Counted from the stretch's first letter, positions 24,831 through 33,798 are shown. The stretch is DNA of 64,000 bases from Beutenbergia cavernae DSM 12333 (GCF_000023105.1 NC_012669.1:1612001-1676000), one strand, 5' to 3'. A program made the numbers and translations. Notes: generated from the letters alone by a model not told the origin.

Positions 24831-25939
24831 GGGGTCGTTCCTCTCGTCGGGAGGGTCAGGTGAGCGATCTGCTCGTACGGTGACGACTCGCCGCGCTCGA
24901 CGAGGATGTCGAGGCCTCCGTCGGGGCGCACCCCGAGCGACGAGTACGCGGCCGGCCCGGGGACGACGACGTCGGGCGCGCCCCACGTGCCGCCGCCGTC
25001 GCTGCTACGCCGCAGCGCGAGGTCGCGTCGGGCGCCCGGGTCGGCCGGGAGCCCCAGGACCAGGTCCCCGTCCTCCCGGGCGACGACGTGACCCTGGACG
25101 GCGGGGGAGGCGATGTCGTCGTGGCGGCGGAACGGGGCCCGGAACGTCTCGCCGCCGTCGTCCGACCACGCACCGAGCCGGCCGCCGCCCTCGGACTCGT
25201 TGCGGGCGTTGACGTACAGCGACCCTCCCGAGGGCGCCACCGTCGCCTCGTTGGGGTTGAGCCCGTCGTGCCGGGGCGGGGAGTCGGTCGCTCCTCGCCG
25301 CCACGTCCGGCCGTCGTCGTCGCTGAGCACGAGGTGCGTCCCGTAGGCCCGCGTCCCCGGCGGGGCGTCGAGGCGCGAGTGCGCGCAGGCCGCGACGAGG
25401 CGCCCGGCGAACGGCCCGTCGGTGAGCCGCACCCCGCCGGACGGCCCGGTCGCGTACCAGCCCCAGTCGTCCGGCTTCACGTCGGCCGTGATCTCCAGCG
25501 GCGCGGAGAACGGCGCGTCCGGAGAGTCCGCGCGCTGCACCCACACCCGGCGCCGCTCCTCGGCGGGCACGCCGGGCCGCTTGAGCTCGCTCTCGCTCCG
25601 CGTCGCGCCGTTCGTGGTGGTGAGCAGGACGACGGCGCCGTCCGCCGTGGCGAACGGGACCGGGTTGCCGATCGTGCGGGTCTGCTCCGCCGCGACGACC
25701 TCCAGCGGACCCCACGTACGTCCGTCGTCGGCCGAACGGCGCAGGACGAGGCGGATCTCCCCGGTGTCGGAGAGCGACGTCGTCCGCCCCTCGCAGAACG
25801 CGAGGACGTGCCGCCCGACGCGCAGCAGCGCGGGGATCCGGAAGCCGGCGTACCCGTGCGTACCGGCGGCGAACAGCGTCGTGGCGCCGGGGCCGGTCCC
25901 GGCGTCGACTCCGAAAGAGGGCGGATGCATTGTGGACAT
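24827..25939 (-). CDS. exo-alpha-sialidase-like protein without signal peptide (GH33-type)
   Basis: A 370-residue six-bladed BNR propeller. It has the FRIP arginine (YAGFRIPALLRVG, about residue 34), four Asp boxes (SADDGRTW, SDDDGRTW, SDDGGETF, SSDGGGTW), the GLNPNEATVAPSG glutamate and the terminal AYSSLGVRPDG tyrosine with VERGE, so the catalytic set of GH33 is present. No signal peptide is visible, implying action on imported sialosides. A CATAGT box lies 7 nt before the ATG at 25939; the ATG at 25930 is the alternative. It is the first gene of a minus-strand operon with the lyase and GntR genes. Confidence 0.87.
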   Translation of the reverse strand: MSTMHPPSFGVDAGTGPGATTLFAAGTHGYAGFRIPALLRVGRHVLAFCEGRTTSLSDTGEIRLVLRRSADDGRTWGPLEVVAAEQTRTIGNPVPFATADGAVVLLTTTNGATRSESELKRPGVPAEERRRVWVQRADSPDAPFSAPLEITADVKPDDWGWYATGPSGGVRLTDGPFAGRLVAACAHSRLDAPPGTRAYGTHLVLSDDDGRTWRRGATDSPPRHDGLNPNEATVAPSGGSLYVNARNESEGGGRLGAWSDDGGETFRAPFRRHDDIASPAVQGHVVAREDGDLVLGLPADPGARRDLALRRSSDGGGTWGAPDVVVPGPAAYSSLGVRPDGGLDILVERGESSPYEQIAHLTLPTRGTTP

Positions 25940-25954
25940 AGGACGTACTATGTC
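25935..25954. promoter_or_regulatory. palindromic operator between sialidase and transporter operons
   Basis: GACATAGGACGTACTATGTC is a 20-bp palindrome broken at one base pair. It contains the plus-strand -10 candidate TACTAT (25946-25951) for the transporter and the minus-strand CATAGT box for the sialidase, so one bound dimer would shut both promoters. The FCD-type GntR at 23121-23846 is the best candidate ligand-responsive binder. Confidence 0.7.
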
Positions 25955-26015
25955 ATGGTTGCTCCGACGGCGAGACCTCCGACACGGGAGCAGCCAGGTC
26001 CGAAGGGGTACCGAC

Positions 26016-27650
26016 ATGAGACTCGAGCTCGATCGACGCACGATGCTGCAGGCGGGCGCACTCGCGCTCGGCGGGACCGCTCTCGCCGCCTGTTCGTCCG
26101 GTGGGGGCGGCAGCGCGGGCGGGGGCGGCGGTGGTGCCTCCGGCGCGCCGGCGACGTTGCCCACGTTCCGGCTGTGGGAGGGCCCGGCGCCGGACTTCGC
26201 CGGTGCCGCGGACGGCGGGATGGACGGGTTCCGTGCGTTTCCGGCAGAGCCTGCCCGGGCCATCGACGACGTGCCCGGCGACGGCGAGCCGATCACCTTC
26301 ATGACGAACATCCCCGGTGCGATACCGCCCACCCGGGAGGCGAACTCGTTCTGGCGGGCCGTCGAGGAGCGGATCGGCTCGCCGCTCGACATCTCCATGT
26401 CGTCGAACGACGAGTACGAGGACAAGTTCGCGACCCGGGTCGCCGGCGACGACCTGCCGGACCTCATCAACGTGCCGCCGAACGTGCCCCAGCTCCCCGC
26501 GCTCCTGGCGGCGAAGGCGCTGGACCTCACGGAGCACCTGGCGGGCGACGCCGTGCTCGACTACCCGTTCCTGGCGAACCTCCCGACGGAGTCGTGGAAG
26601 GGCTGCCTGCAGGGCGGCGGCATCTACGGCGTCCCCGTCCCGCGGGGCCTCGCCCGGACATCCCTGCCGATCTACCGGCGCGACCTGGTCGAGGCGGCCG
26701 GAATCTCCGACCCGCAGCCGACGTCGTTCGAGGAGTTCCTCGACCTGTGCCGCGAGATGACGGACCCGGCCCGGAACACCTGGGCCTGGGCCAGCGTGCC
26801 CACGAACTACCTGCGTCAGATGTGGAGCTGCCCGTACCTGTGGGCGGTCGACGACGACGGCCGGTTCACGGCGATGTGGGAGCTCGAGGAGTGCGAGGCG
26901 GCGCTCGCGGACGCCGTCACGATGTTCGAGGCCGGCGTCGTGAACCCGGACGCGTTCACCGCCAACGTCGGAGCTCAGAAGCAGTGGTTCGCGGCCGGGA
27001 CCGCCGTCTTCGTGCTCGACAGCTATGTCGCGTGGAACCAGTTCTACACGGACAACCCCACCCTGACGGAGATGCGGGTCGACATGCTCGACGTGCCCGG
27101 CCGCGACGGCGGTGCGGGGACGCCGTGGCTCGGCCTGGCGAACAACAACATCACGGCGTTCAACGCGAACACCGAACACGACGTCGAGACCCTGCTCGCC
27201 GTCGCGAACTGGATGGCGGCGCCGTTCGGCACCGACGAGTACAAGTTCCGGAAGTTCGGGGTCGAGGGCGAGCACCACGAGCTGCAGGGCACCGACCCGG
27301 TCGTCACGCCGCTCGGCACGACGGAGCTCGGCATCGGCCTGCAGTACATCGCCGACGCCCCGATGACGCTGTACCTGCCGGGCCGTCCCGAGGTGCCGGA
27401 GGCGCAGTTCGCCAGCCAGCAGGCGGTCCTGGACCGCCTCGTCGCCGACGCGTCCTGGGGGCTGTACTCGGAGACGTCGTCCCGGGTGAACAAGCAGATC
27501 CAGGACACGATCAACGACGTCACGAACCAGATCATCCAGGGCAACGCCGCCATCTCGACGTGGCCGGACGCCGTCCAGGCGTGGCTCGACGGCGGCGGTG
27601 AGCAGATCCGGGGCGAGCTGGAGGAGGCATATGCCGAGCAGAACGGCTGA
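26016..27650 (+). CDS. extracellular solute-binding lipoprotein (LplA/AlgQ-type)
   Basis: A 544-residue sugar-binding lipoprotein of a CUT1-type ABC transporter. The signal has twin arginines (R7-R8), a hydrophobic core and a lipobox LAAC with the lipidated Cys at 26, followed by a Gly/Ser-rich linker. The large two-lobe body with ITFMTNIPGAIPP and the W-rich central part resembles the LplA/AlgQ oligosaccharide binders. The start is set by GAAGGGG before the ATG at 26016. Two permease genes follow, the first overlapping by 20 nt. No ATPase gene is present. Confidence 0.92.
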   Translation: MRLELDRRTMLQAGALALGGTALAACSSGGGGSAGGGGGGASGAPATLPTFRLWEGPAPDFAGAADGGMDGFRAFPAEPARAIDDVPGDGEPITFMTNIPGAIPPTREANSFWRAVEERIGSPLDISMSSNDEYEDKFATRVAGDDLPDLINVPPNVPQLPALLAAKALDLTEHLAGDAVLDYPFLANLPTESWKGCLQGGGIYGVPVPRGLARTSLPIYRRDLVEAAGISDPQPTSFEEFLDLCREMTDPARNTWAWASVPTNYLRQMWSCPYLWAVDDDGRFTAMWELEECEAALADAVTMFEAGVVNPDAFTANVGAQKQWFAAGTAVFVLDSYVAWNQFYTDNPTLTEMRVDMLDVPGRDGGAGTPWLGLANNNITAFNANTEHDVETLLAVANWMAAPFGTDEYKFRKFGVEGEHHELQGTDPVVTPLGTTELGIGLQYIADAPMTLYLPGRPEVPEAQFASQQAVLDRLVADASWGLYSETSSRVNKQIQDTINDVTNQIIQGNAAISTWPDAVQAWLDGGGEQIRGELEEAYAEQNG

Positions 27651-28638
27651 CCGGGCGGGCGTCGCCACGCCCGACGCCGGAACCGAGCGGGCAGCCGATC
27701 CGTCCGTGCCGCCTCCCGCGCACCGTGGGCCGTCGTTCTGGCGGCGCCTGCGACGGGACCAGGTGCTCGTCCTGTTCGCCGTGCCGGGCGTCGCACTCGT
27801 GCTGCTGTTCCAATACGTGCCGCTGCTCGGCAACGTGATCGCGTTCCAGGACTACCAGCCGTTCCTCGGGATCGGCGACAGCCCGTGGGTCGGCTGGGAC
27901 AACTTCGCGATCATCGTGAGCGGCGACCCGGCGTTCCTGGCCGCCCTGCGCAACACGCTGCTCCTCACAGCCCTGCAGGTGCTGCTCGTGTTCCCCGCGC
28001 CGATCGCGCTCGCCCTGCTGCTCAACAGCCTCGCATCCGAGACCCTCAAGCGGATCGTGCAGAACGTCCTGTACCTGCCGCACTTCCTGTCCTGGGTCAT
28101 CGTGGTGGCGCTGTTCCAGCAGATGCTCGGCGGCAGCGGGCTGCTCAACGCGTTCCTGCGCTCCCACGACATGGCGACGCTCGAGATCATCGGCAACCCC
28201 GACGTCTTCCACCTGCTCCTCACCTGGCAGGTCATCTGGAAGGACACCGGCTGGGCGACGATCCTGTTCCTGGCCGCCCTGTCGACCGTCTCGCCGCAGC
28301 TGTACGAGGCGGCGAGCGTCGACGGCGCCGGCCGGATGCGGCAGATGTGGCACATCACGCTCCCGGCCCTGCGCGGCATCGTGATCCTGCTGTTCATCCT
28401 GCGCCTCGGCGACTCGCTGACCGTGGGATTCGAGCAGATCCTGCTGCAGCAGGACGCCGTCGGACGGGCCGTCAGCGAGGTCCTCGACACCTACGTCTAC
28501 AACAACGGGATCCTCGGTGGCGCCTGGGGCACCTCGGCGGCCGTCGGGCTCGTGAAGGGCGTCGTGGGCGTCGTCCTCGTGCTCGCGGCGAACAAGGTCG
28601 CGCACATCTTCGGTGAGGAAGGGGTGTACCGCTCGTGA
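27631..28638 (+). CDS. sugar ABC transporter permease (LplB/UgpA-type)
   Basis: A 335-residue inner membrane permease with six spans after a polar N-terminal extension of about 45 residues. The EAA loop reads YEAASVDGAGRMRQMWHITLPALRG at about residue 225. It pairs with the next permease and with the lipoprotein upstream, and must use an ATPase encoded elsewhere (MsiK-like sharing is known in actinobacteria). The ATG lies after GGAGGAG inside the end of the binding-protein gene. Confidence 0.93.
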   Translation: MPSRTADRAGVATPDAGTERAADPSVPPPAHRGPSFWRRLRRDQVLVLFAVPGVALVLLFQYVPLLGNVIAFQDYQPFLGIGDSPWVGWDNFAIIVSGDPAFLAALRNTLLLTALQVLLVFPAPIALALLLNSLASETLKRIVQNVLYLPHFLSWVIVVALFQQMLGGSGLLNAFLRSHDMATLEIIGNPDVFHLLLTWQVIWKDTGWATILFLAALSTVSPQLYEAASVDGAGRMRQMWHITLPALRGIVILLFILRLGDSLTVGFEQILLQQDAVGRAVSEVLDTYVYNNGILGGAWGTSAAVGLVKGVVGVVLVLAANKVAHIFGEEGVYRS

Positions 28639-29525
28639 GCCGGAGACGCATCCACGGGACGCCGGTCGCGGCCTGGCCCGTGCAGACCCTCAAGGCGGTG
28701 CTCCTCGGCACCCTGTGCGTGCTGGTGCTGCTGCCATTCCTCGCGGTCATCTCGACGTCGCTGGCCGGTCAGGACCAGCTCTCCCGGGCCGGCGGGCTCG
28801 TGCTCTGGCCCCACGGCGTGCACCTCGACGCGTATCGCTCGATCCTGTCCGGCGGCGTCGTGACACGTGCCGTGCTGGTGAGCGTCGGGATCACCCTGGT
28901 CGGCACCGCGCTGAGCCTGTTCACCTCGTGCCTGCTGGCCTACGGCCTGTCACGGCCCCGGTCCTTCGGCAGCAGGCCGGCGCTCCTCGTCGTCCTCTTC
29001 TCCATGCTGTTCAGCGCGGGCATCATCCCGACGTACCTGCTCGTCAAGCAGGTCGGGCTCATCGACAGCTGGTGGGCGCTCATCCTGCCGACCATGATCA
29101 GCGGGTTCAACGTGGTCGTCCTGCGGTCGTTCTTCATGAACGTCCCCTCCGAGCTGCTGGAGAGCGCGCGGATCGACGGGGCGGGGGAATGGGTCACGTT
29201 CTCCCGCATCGTGCTGCCGCTGTCGAAGGCCGTGCTGGCCGTGGTGGGCCTGTTCTACGCCGTCGGGTACTGGAACGCGTTCTTCAACGCCCTGCTCTAT
29301 CTCAACGACTCGGCGAAGTGGCCGCTGCAGCTCGTGCTGCGGACGTACGTCATCAACGAGACGGCGCTCGCGTCCACGGATCTCGGCACCGCTGAGAACC
29401 TGCCGTCGCAGTCCTCGATCCAGATGGCGATCCTCGTGCTGTCGATCGTCCCGATCCTCGTCATCTACCCGTTCCTCCAGCGGCACTTCGCCAAGGGCGT
29501 GCTCACCGGAGCCGTCAAGGGCTGA
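28635..29525 (+). CDS. sugar ABC transporter permease (LplC/YtcP-type)
   Basis: A 296-residue second permease with six membrane spans. The EAA loop is LLESARIDGAGEWVTFSRIVLPLSKA (about residue 172; key Gly-Ala-Gly). The GTG start overlaps the upstream stop by 4 nt, indicating translational coupling and equal expression. Together with the lipoprotein it would import an oligosaccharide, most plausibly one carrying sialic acid given the flanking sialidases. Confidence 0.93.
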   Translation: MSRRRIHGTPVAAWPVQTLKAVLLGTLCVLVLLPFLAVISTSLAGQDQLSRAGGLVLWPHGVHLDAYRSILSGGVVTRAVLVSVGITLVGTALSLFTSCLLAYGLSRPRSFGSRPALLVVLFSMLFSAGIIPTYLLVKQVGLIDSWWALILPTMISGFNVVVLRSFFMNVPSELLESARIDGAGEWVTFSRIVLPLSKAVLAVVGLFYAVGYWNAFFNALLYLNDSAKWPLQLVLRTYVINETALASTDLGTAENLPSQSSIQMAILVLSIVPILVIYPFLQRHFAKGVLTGAVKG

Positions 29526-29608
29526 GCGCCCTCACCCCGAGCGAGACTCCGGAGCGAGCGCGAGCGAGCGACGGAGGATCGCGACCGAAGAACCGATCGG
29601 AGCCAGTC

Positions 29609-30784
29609 ATGCGAGTCCTTCCTGTCGTCGCCCTCGGCGCGTCCCTCGCGCTGCTGTCCACCGCGCCTCCCGCCACCCCGGCGCCCGACACGACCACACC
29701 CGAGCACATCGTGCTCTTCGAGCAGGGGAGGGGCGGATACGAGTGCTACCGCATCCCCGCGATCGTCCGGACGTCGGACGGCGGGCTCCTCGCGTTCGCG
29801 GAGGGCCGCCGACCCGCCACGCACACGACCGCCTGGTGCCACGACGCCGCACCCATCGACGTCGTCGTCCGGCGGTCGGATGACGACGGCGTCACGTGGG
29901 GTCCCGTGTCGGTGGTCCTGTCGGGCGATCCCGCCGGCGGCGACGAGGAGGCGACCCGGGGGAACCCGGCGCCGGTCGTCGTCACGCGCGGCGAGCACGC
30001 CGGGCGCATCGTCCTCGTCACCACGCACAACCCGGCCGGCGGAGGAGTGCGCACGCCGTACGTGCAGACGAGCGACGACGACGGTCGCACGTGGAGCGAG
30101 GCGACGTCGCTCGCTCACCTCCCGCCGGACGGGACCGGTTGGTATGCGACGGGCCCGCAGCACGGGATCCAGCTGACGAGCGGCCCGCACCGCGGCCGGC
30201 TCGTCGTGGGCGTCAACTACGACGCCGGAGGCGTGAGGTTCGGCGGGCTGCTCCTCAGCGACGACGGCGGCGACACGTGGCGTGCGGGCGCCGCGGCGGC
30301 GGCGGTCGACCCGGCGGACATCCCGCAGGAGCTCGGCGTGGTCGAGACCCCGGGCGGCGGCGTGCTCGCCGTCGCCCGCAACCAGAACGCCGCGGGTGCG
30401 CACCAGCGCCTCGCCGCCCGGAGCGGCGACGGCGGCGCGACGTTCGGAGGGCAGTTCACCGGCGTGGCGGACCTCGTGACGACGCCCCGGGTGCAGGGAT
30501 CCGTGCTGGCGCTGACACCTCCGGGACGGCCGGGAGCCTCCGGTCCGCTCGTGTTCAGCTCGCCCGTCGACCCGACGTTCCGGCGCAATCTCACGCTCTT
30601 CCGCTCCGACGACCACGGGCGCACGTGGGCGACCCACGCCGTGCTGACCGCTGACCGGGCCGGCTACAGCGACCTCGTCAGGCTCGGGGACGGGAGGCTC
30701 GGCGTGCTGTACGAGGGTGGCGCCTACCCCGACGGCGACGCGCGGGACGAGATCCGGTTCGTCGCCGTCCGCGTGCCGCGCTGA
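29609..30784 (+). CDS. secreted exo-alpha-sialidase (GH33)
   Basis: A 391-residue secreted sialidase. The first 25 residues form a Sec signal peptide ending near TPA. The propeller carries CYRIPAIV (arginine of the triad), five Asp boxes (SDDDGVTW, SDDDGRTW, SDDGGDTW, SGDGGATF, SDDHGRTW), the acid/base region PQELGVVETPGG and the nucleophile tyrosine in AGYSDLVRLGDG with YEGG. It follows the permease genes after 83 nt and is probably cotranscribed. It would release sialic acids outside the cell, complementing the cytosolic paralogue at 24827. No cell-wall or carbohydrate-binding domain is seen. Confidence 0.93.
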   Translation: MRVLPVVALGASLALLSTAPPATPAPDTTTPEHIVLFEQGRGGYECYRIPAIVRTSDGGLLAFAEGRRPATHTTAWCHDAAPIDVVVRRSDDDGVTWGPVSVVLSGDPAGGDEEATRGNPAPVVVTRGEHAGRIVLVTTHNPAGGGVRTPYVQTSDDDGRTWSEATSLAHLPPDGTGWYATGPQHGIQLTSGPHRGRLVVGVNYDAGGVRFGGLLLSDDGGDTWRAGAAAAAVDPADIPQELGVVETPGGGVLAVARNQNAAGAHQRLAARSGDGGATFGGQFTGVADLVTTPRVQGSVLALTPPGRPGASGPLVFSSPVDPTFRRNLTLFRSDDHGRTWATHAVLTADRAGYSDLVRLGDGRLGVLYEGGAYPDGDARDEIRFVAVRVPR

Positions 30785-30803
30785 CGCGCTGTCGCGGGTC
30801 AGC
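30779..30803. terminator. stem-loop between converging sialidase and ybaK genes
   Basis: CGCTGAC (30779-30785) pairs with GTCAGCG (30797-30803) across the two stop codons of the converging genes. No T-tract; a weak bidirectional terminator candidate. Confidence 0.35.
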
Positions 30804-31287
30804 GGGCGAGCGGGGCGACGACGGCGGCCGTGAGCCGCACGAGGTCGGCGGGCGCGAGCTCGACGTCGAGCCCGCGGCGACCGGCCGAGACGAGCACGGT
30901 GTCGTGGGCGAGCACGCTCGCGTCCACGGCCGTCACGAGGCGGGTGCGCTGCCCGAGCGGGGAGATGCCGCCGCGCACGTAGCCGGTGGACCGCTCGGCA
31001 GCTGCGGGGTCGGCCATGGCCGCGCGCTTTGCGCCGAGGGCCTGGGCGAGGGCCTTGAGGTCGAGCGTCGCGTCGCCCGGGAGGACGGCGACGACGAGCC
31101 CGCCCGGAGTCGCCTCGGCCACGAGCGTCTTGAGCACGCGGTCGGCGGGGACGTCGAGCGCCTGGGCCGCCTCGGCCGCGTAGGAGCCAGCGAAGCGTGG
31201 ATCGTGGGCGTACTCCCGGACCACGTGGGCGACGCCCGCCGCGGCGAGCGCGGCGAGTGCGGGCGTCGCCGCGCCCCTGCGACTCAT
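30799..31287 (-). CDS. ybaK: YbaK/EbsC-type aminoacyl-tRNA deacylase
   Basis: A 162-residue trans-editing enzyme that hydrolyses misacylated Cys-tRNA(Pro) and related species. The catalytic lysine is in RVLKTLVAE (about residue 46), and the family loop GYVRGGISPLGQRTRL is at about residue 103. Length is normal. The ATG touches the stop of the upstream DUF2510 gene (TGATG), so it is the third gene of a coupled minus-strand run. Confidence 0.93.
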   Translation of the reverse strand: MSRRGAATPALAALAAAGVAHVVREYAHDPRFAGSYAAEAAQALDVPADRVLKTLVAEATPGGLVVAVLPGDATLDLKALAQALGAKRAAMADPAAAERSTGYVRGGISPLGQRTRLVTAVDASVLAHDTVLVSAGRRGLDVELAPADLVRLTAAVVAPLAR

Positions 31288-32342
31288 CAGCCGAGGGTCA
31301 CCGTGACCTCGACGACGACGTCCGTGCCTTGGTACTCGCCGACGAGCACGTAGAGGTTCCCCGGGCCGGCGTCGGTCTCGAGGTACGGGTCGTACTCGGC
31401 GCCGCCGACCTCCTCCTGCTGCTCCGCCGTCCGGTCGTCGATGTCCACGACGTCGCCGTCGGGCGGCAGGAGGAGCACCATGCGTGGGTCGTCGCCGCTG
31501 CCGCCCACGGTGCGGACGTCGACGGTGAGCGCGGACAGCGCGTCCAGCGGCAGCACCGCCACGGCGAACGAGCCCGCCGGGACGTCGAGCGTTCCCGGCA
31601 GACCCGGCGTGAGCGCCGTCGCGTCCGCCGGGTCGACCCGCAGGTCGAACCCCTGCTCGAGCCCGTCGTACTCGGTGATCCGCACCAGGTGCTCGCCGGC
31701 CGTGAGCTCGGCGATCCCGCCCGGGTCGAGCGACGCACCGCCCATCAGCTCCACGAGCTCGCGCCCCCGGTCGTCGCTGCGCCAGGCGACGTCGCCGGCG
31801 TCGTCCACGATCTCGAGCACCAGGTCGCCACCCGACTGCGCGGCGAGGTCCACGAGGTAGGCGCCGTCCTCGGGGATCGTCAGCGTCGCCTCCCAGGTGG
31901 AGCCCGTGGCGAGCGTGTCGGACGCCGGCGTGCCCACCACGACGGGCGTGCCCTGCTGCAGCCCGCCGGTCGGGCCGGGACCGGGGCCCGGACCGTTGCC
32001 GCGGGTGAGGAGCGTGGCGCCGACGATGACGAGGGCGACGACCACGGCGACCGCGATCCCGAGGTAGAGGCCGCCCCGGCCGCGGCCCGGCACCTGGGCG
32101 GGCGCCGTGCGCACCGGCGCGTCCGCCCACGTGGCCACCGGGTACGCCCCGGTGCCCGGTTCGGCCGGGGTGGCGGAGAGGTACGGGTAGTCGGCGGCCG
32201 CCGTGCCGGCGCCGTGCACCTCGGGAGCCTCCGGGGCGAACGGCTGGACGTACTCGGTCCACGCGTCACCGTCCCAGAACCGGACCTGGCGTTCTCCCTC
32301 CGGGTCCGGGTACCACCCAGGTTCGCGCGTCACCACCGACAT
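31287..32342 (-). CDS. DUF2510 membrane protein with extracellular repeat domains
   Basis: A 351-residue protein: DUF2510 motif at residues 8-30 (PGWYPDPEGERQVRFWDGDAW, key WYPDP and WDG), a linker, one membrane span at about 92-114 and an extracellular Asp/Gly-rich region made of two similar beta domains (LATGSTWEATLTIPEDGAYLVDLAAQ and LDVPAGSFAVAVLPL), like pre-peptidase C-terminal domains. It is a paralogue of the gene upstream, 14 nt away, and starts after GGAAGG. Function unknown. Confidence 0.8.
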   Translation of the reverse strand: MSVVTREPGWYPDPEGERQVRFWDGDAWTEYVQPFAPEAPEVHGAGTAAADYPYLSATPAEPGTGAYPVATWADAPVRTAPAQVPGRGRGGLYLGIAVAVVVALVIVGATLLTRGNGPGPGPGPTGGLQQGTPVVVGTPASDTLATGSTWEATLTIPEDGAYLVDLAAQSGGDLVLEIVDDAGDVAWRSDDRGRELVELMGGASLDPGGIAELTAGEHLVRITEYDGLEQGFDLRVDPADATALTPGLPGTLDVPAGSFAVAVLPLDALSALTVDVRTVGGSGDDPRMVLLLPPDGDVVDIDDRTAEQQEEVGGAEYDPYLETDAGPGNLYVLVGEYQGTDVVVEVTVTLG

Positions 32343-32356
32343 CGGCCTTCCGGCGC

Positions 32357-33685
32357 CTACTCGTGCGTCGCGACGATGGTGGCGTCGGCCGCGGCGCCGT
32401 TGTAGTCGCTGATGACGACGACGTAGCGCCCGGCCGGCAGATCGGACGCCACGATGAGCGGGTCGTAGCTGTCGCCGCCCTGCGTGTCGGCGTCGGAGCC
32501 GCGGTCGTCGTTGTCGAGCACGTCGTCGCCGTCGGGTGCGACGAGGGACATCCGCAGGTCCCCGTCGTCGGTCGTGGCGCGCGCGTCGAGGGTGACCGAC
32601 TCGCCGTCGGCGATCGTCACCCACCCGAACCAGGCCGAGCCCTCCGGCACGGAGAACTGCGCGCTCTGGGTGGGGATCTCCACGGCCTCCGCGACGTGCG
32701 TGGCGGAGAGCGTGACGTCGGCGGCGTCCCCGTAGTACTCGGCGACGACCACCGTGTAGTCGCCGGCCGCGTAGTAGCCCGTGAGCAGCGAGTCGTAGGT
32801 GGAGTTGAACAGGTTGCGGGCGGCGCTCGGGTGGTCGTCGATGGCAGCGATCTCGGAACCCGAGGAGTCGAGGAGCGCGAGCGTCGTGTCCGCGTCGTCC
32901 TGACCCTCGGCCGCGATCACGTACAGGCCGTCCTCCGGGATCGTGAACGTCGCCTCGAACGTCGCGCCGGCCGGGACCGACACCTCCACCGGGCTGTCGA
33001 GCGGCAGCTCGCCCGTGGCGTTGCCGCCCCCGGTGGTCGGCGGGTCGGTCGGGTCGGAGGTGGGCTGGACCGTCGGCTGCTGGGTGGGCAGCGTCGTCGG
33101 GTCGCCCCCCGCGGTCAGCAGCCGGATGCCGAGCACGGCCAGCACGATCACGACGACGGCGCCGATCGCGATGAGCGCGATGACGAGTCCGCGGTTGCCG
33201 CCAGAGCCCCCGGGACCGGGCCCCCCGGGACCGCCGGGCCCTCCGTACGCGGCGGCACCCTGCGGCTGCCCGTAAGCGTCGTACTGCTGGCCGGGTTGCT
33301 GCTGGCCGCCGACGCCGTACGCCGTGCCGGCGGTGTCCGCCCAGCCCGGGGCGGGGGCGGCGCCGTAGCCGCCGCTGGGGGCCTGGCCGTAGCCGCCGCT
33401 GGGCGCCTGGCCATAGCCGCCGCTGGCGGACTGCCCGTAGCCGCCGCTGGGCGCCTGGCCGTAGCCGCCGCTCGCGGACTGCCCGTAGCCGGGGGCGGCG
33501 CCGAAGTCGGTGGTGGGTGCCGTGCCGTAGCCGGCGTCGTAGCCACCGGGTGCCGCCGGGCCGCTCGGCGCACCGGGCGGCTCGTTGCTCGCCGCGTAGT
33601 GCTCGGTCCAGGCAGTGCCGTCCCAGTAGCGCAACCGGTCCTGACCGTCGGGGTCGGGGAACCAGCCTGCGGGTGGAGTGCTCAC
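32357..33685 (-). CDS. DUF2510 membrane protein with Gly-Tyr-Gln repeat linker
   Basis: A 442-residue paralogue of the next gene: DUF2510 motif at residues 6-29 (AGWFPDPDGQDRLRYWDGTAW; key FPDP, WDG), a low-complexity linker of GYGQAPSG/GYGQSASG units at about 68-110, a membrane span near 165-188 and two extracellular beta domains (VSVPAGATFEATFTIPEDGLYVIAA and FSVPEGSAWFGWVTIADG). The tail is Asp-rich. The linker should be flexible and cytosolic. The GTG at 33685 follows AAGGA. Function unknown. Confidence 0.8.
   Translation of the reverse strand: MSTPPAGWFPDPDGQDRLRYWDGTAWTEHYAASNEPPGAPSGPAAPGGYDAGYGTAPTTDFGAAPGYGQSASGGYGQAPSGGYGQSASGGYGQAPSGGYGQAPSGGYGAAPAPGWADTAGTAYGVGGQQQPGQQYDAYGQPQGAAAYGGPGGPGGPGPGGSGGNRGLVIALIAIGAVVVIVLAVLGIRLLTAGGDPTTLPTQQPTVQPTSDPTDPPTTGGGNATGELPLDSPVEVSVPAGATFEATFTIPEDGLYVIAAEGQDDADTTLALLDSSGSEIAAIDDHPSAARNLFNSTYDSLLTGYYAAGDYTVVVAEYYGDAADVTLSATHVAEAVEIPTQSAQFSVPEGSAWFGWVTIADGESVTLDARATTDDGDLRMSLVAPDGDDVLDNDDRGSDADTQGGDSYDPLIVASDLPAGRYVVVISDYNGAAADATIVATHE
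33362..33481 (-). repeat. five tandem 24-bp repeats coding GYGQ(A/S)(P/A)SG
   Basis: Units start at 33362, 33386, 33410, 33434 and 33458, with a partial sixth to about 33492. Two alternating unit types (APSG and SASG) suggest duplication of 48-bp pairs. The array is in frame within the DUF2510 protein linker. Confidence 0.9.
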
Positions 33686-33798
33686 GTCGTCAGTCCTTGC
33701 CTCGCGTTCGGCGCGCGTCCCACGCGCCTTGGCATCCTATGGGCTCATGCCCACGGCGGTCCCGAGTGACGGGTGGGCAGAACTCCCCGCTCGCTTCG

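Noticed and set aside
29526-29608. Possible terminator between the permease and the secreted sialidase
   Set aside because: The GAGCGAGCG-type repeats form only a short CTCCG/CGGAG pairing; not convincing, and cotranscription is as likely.
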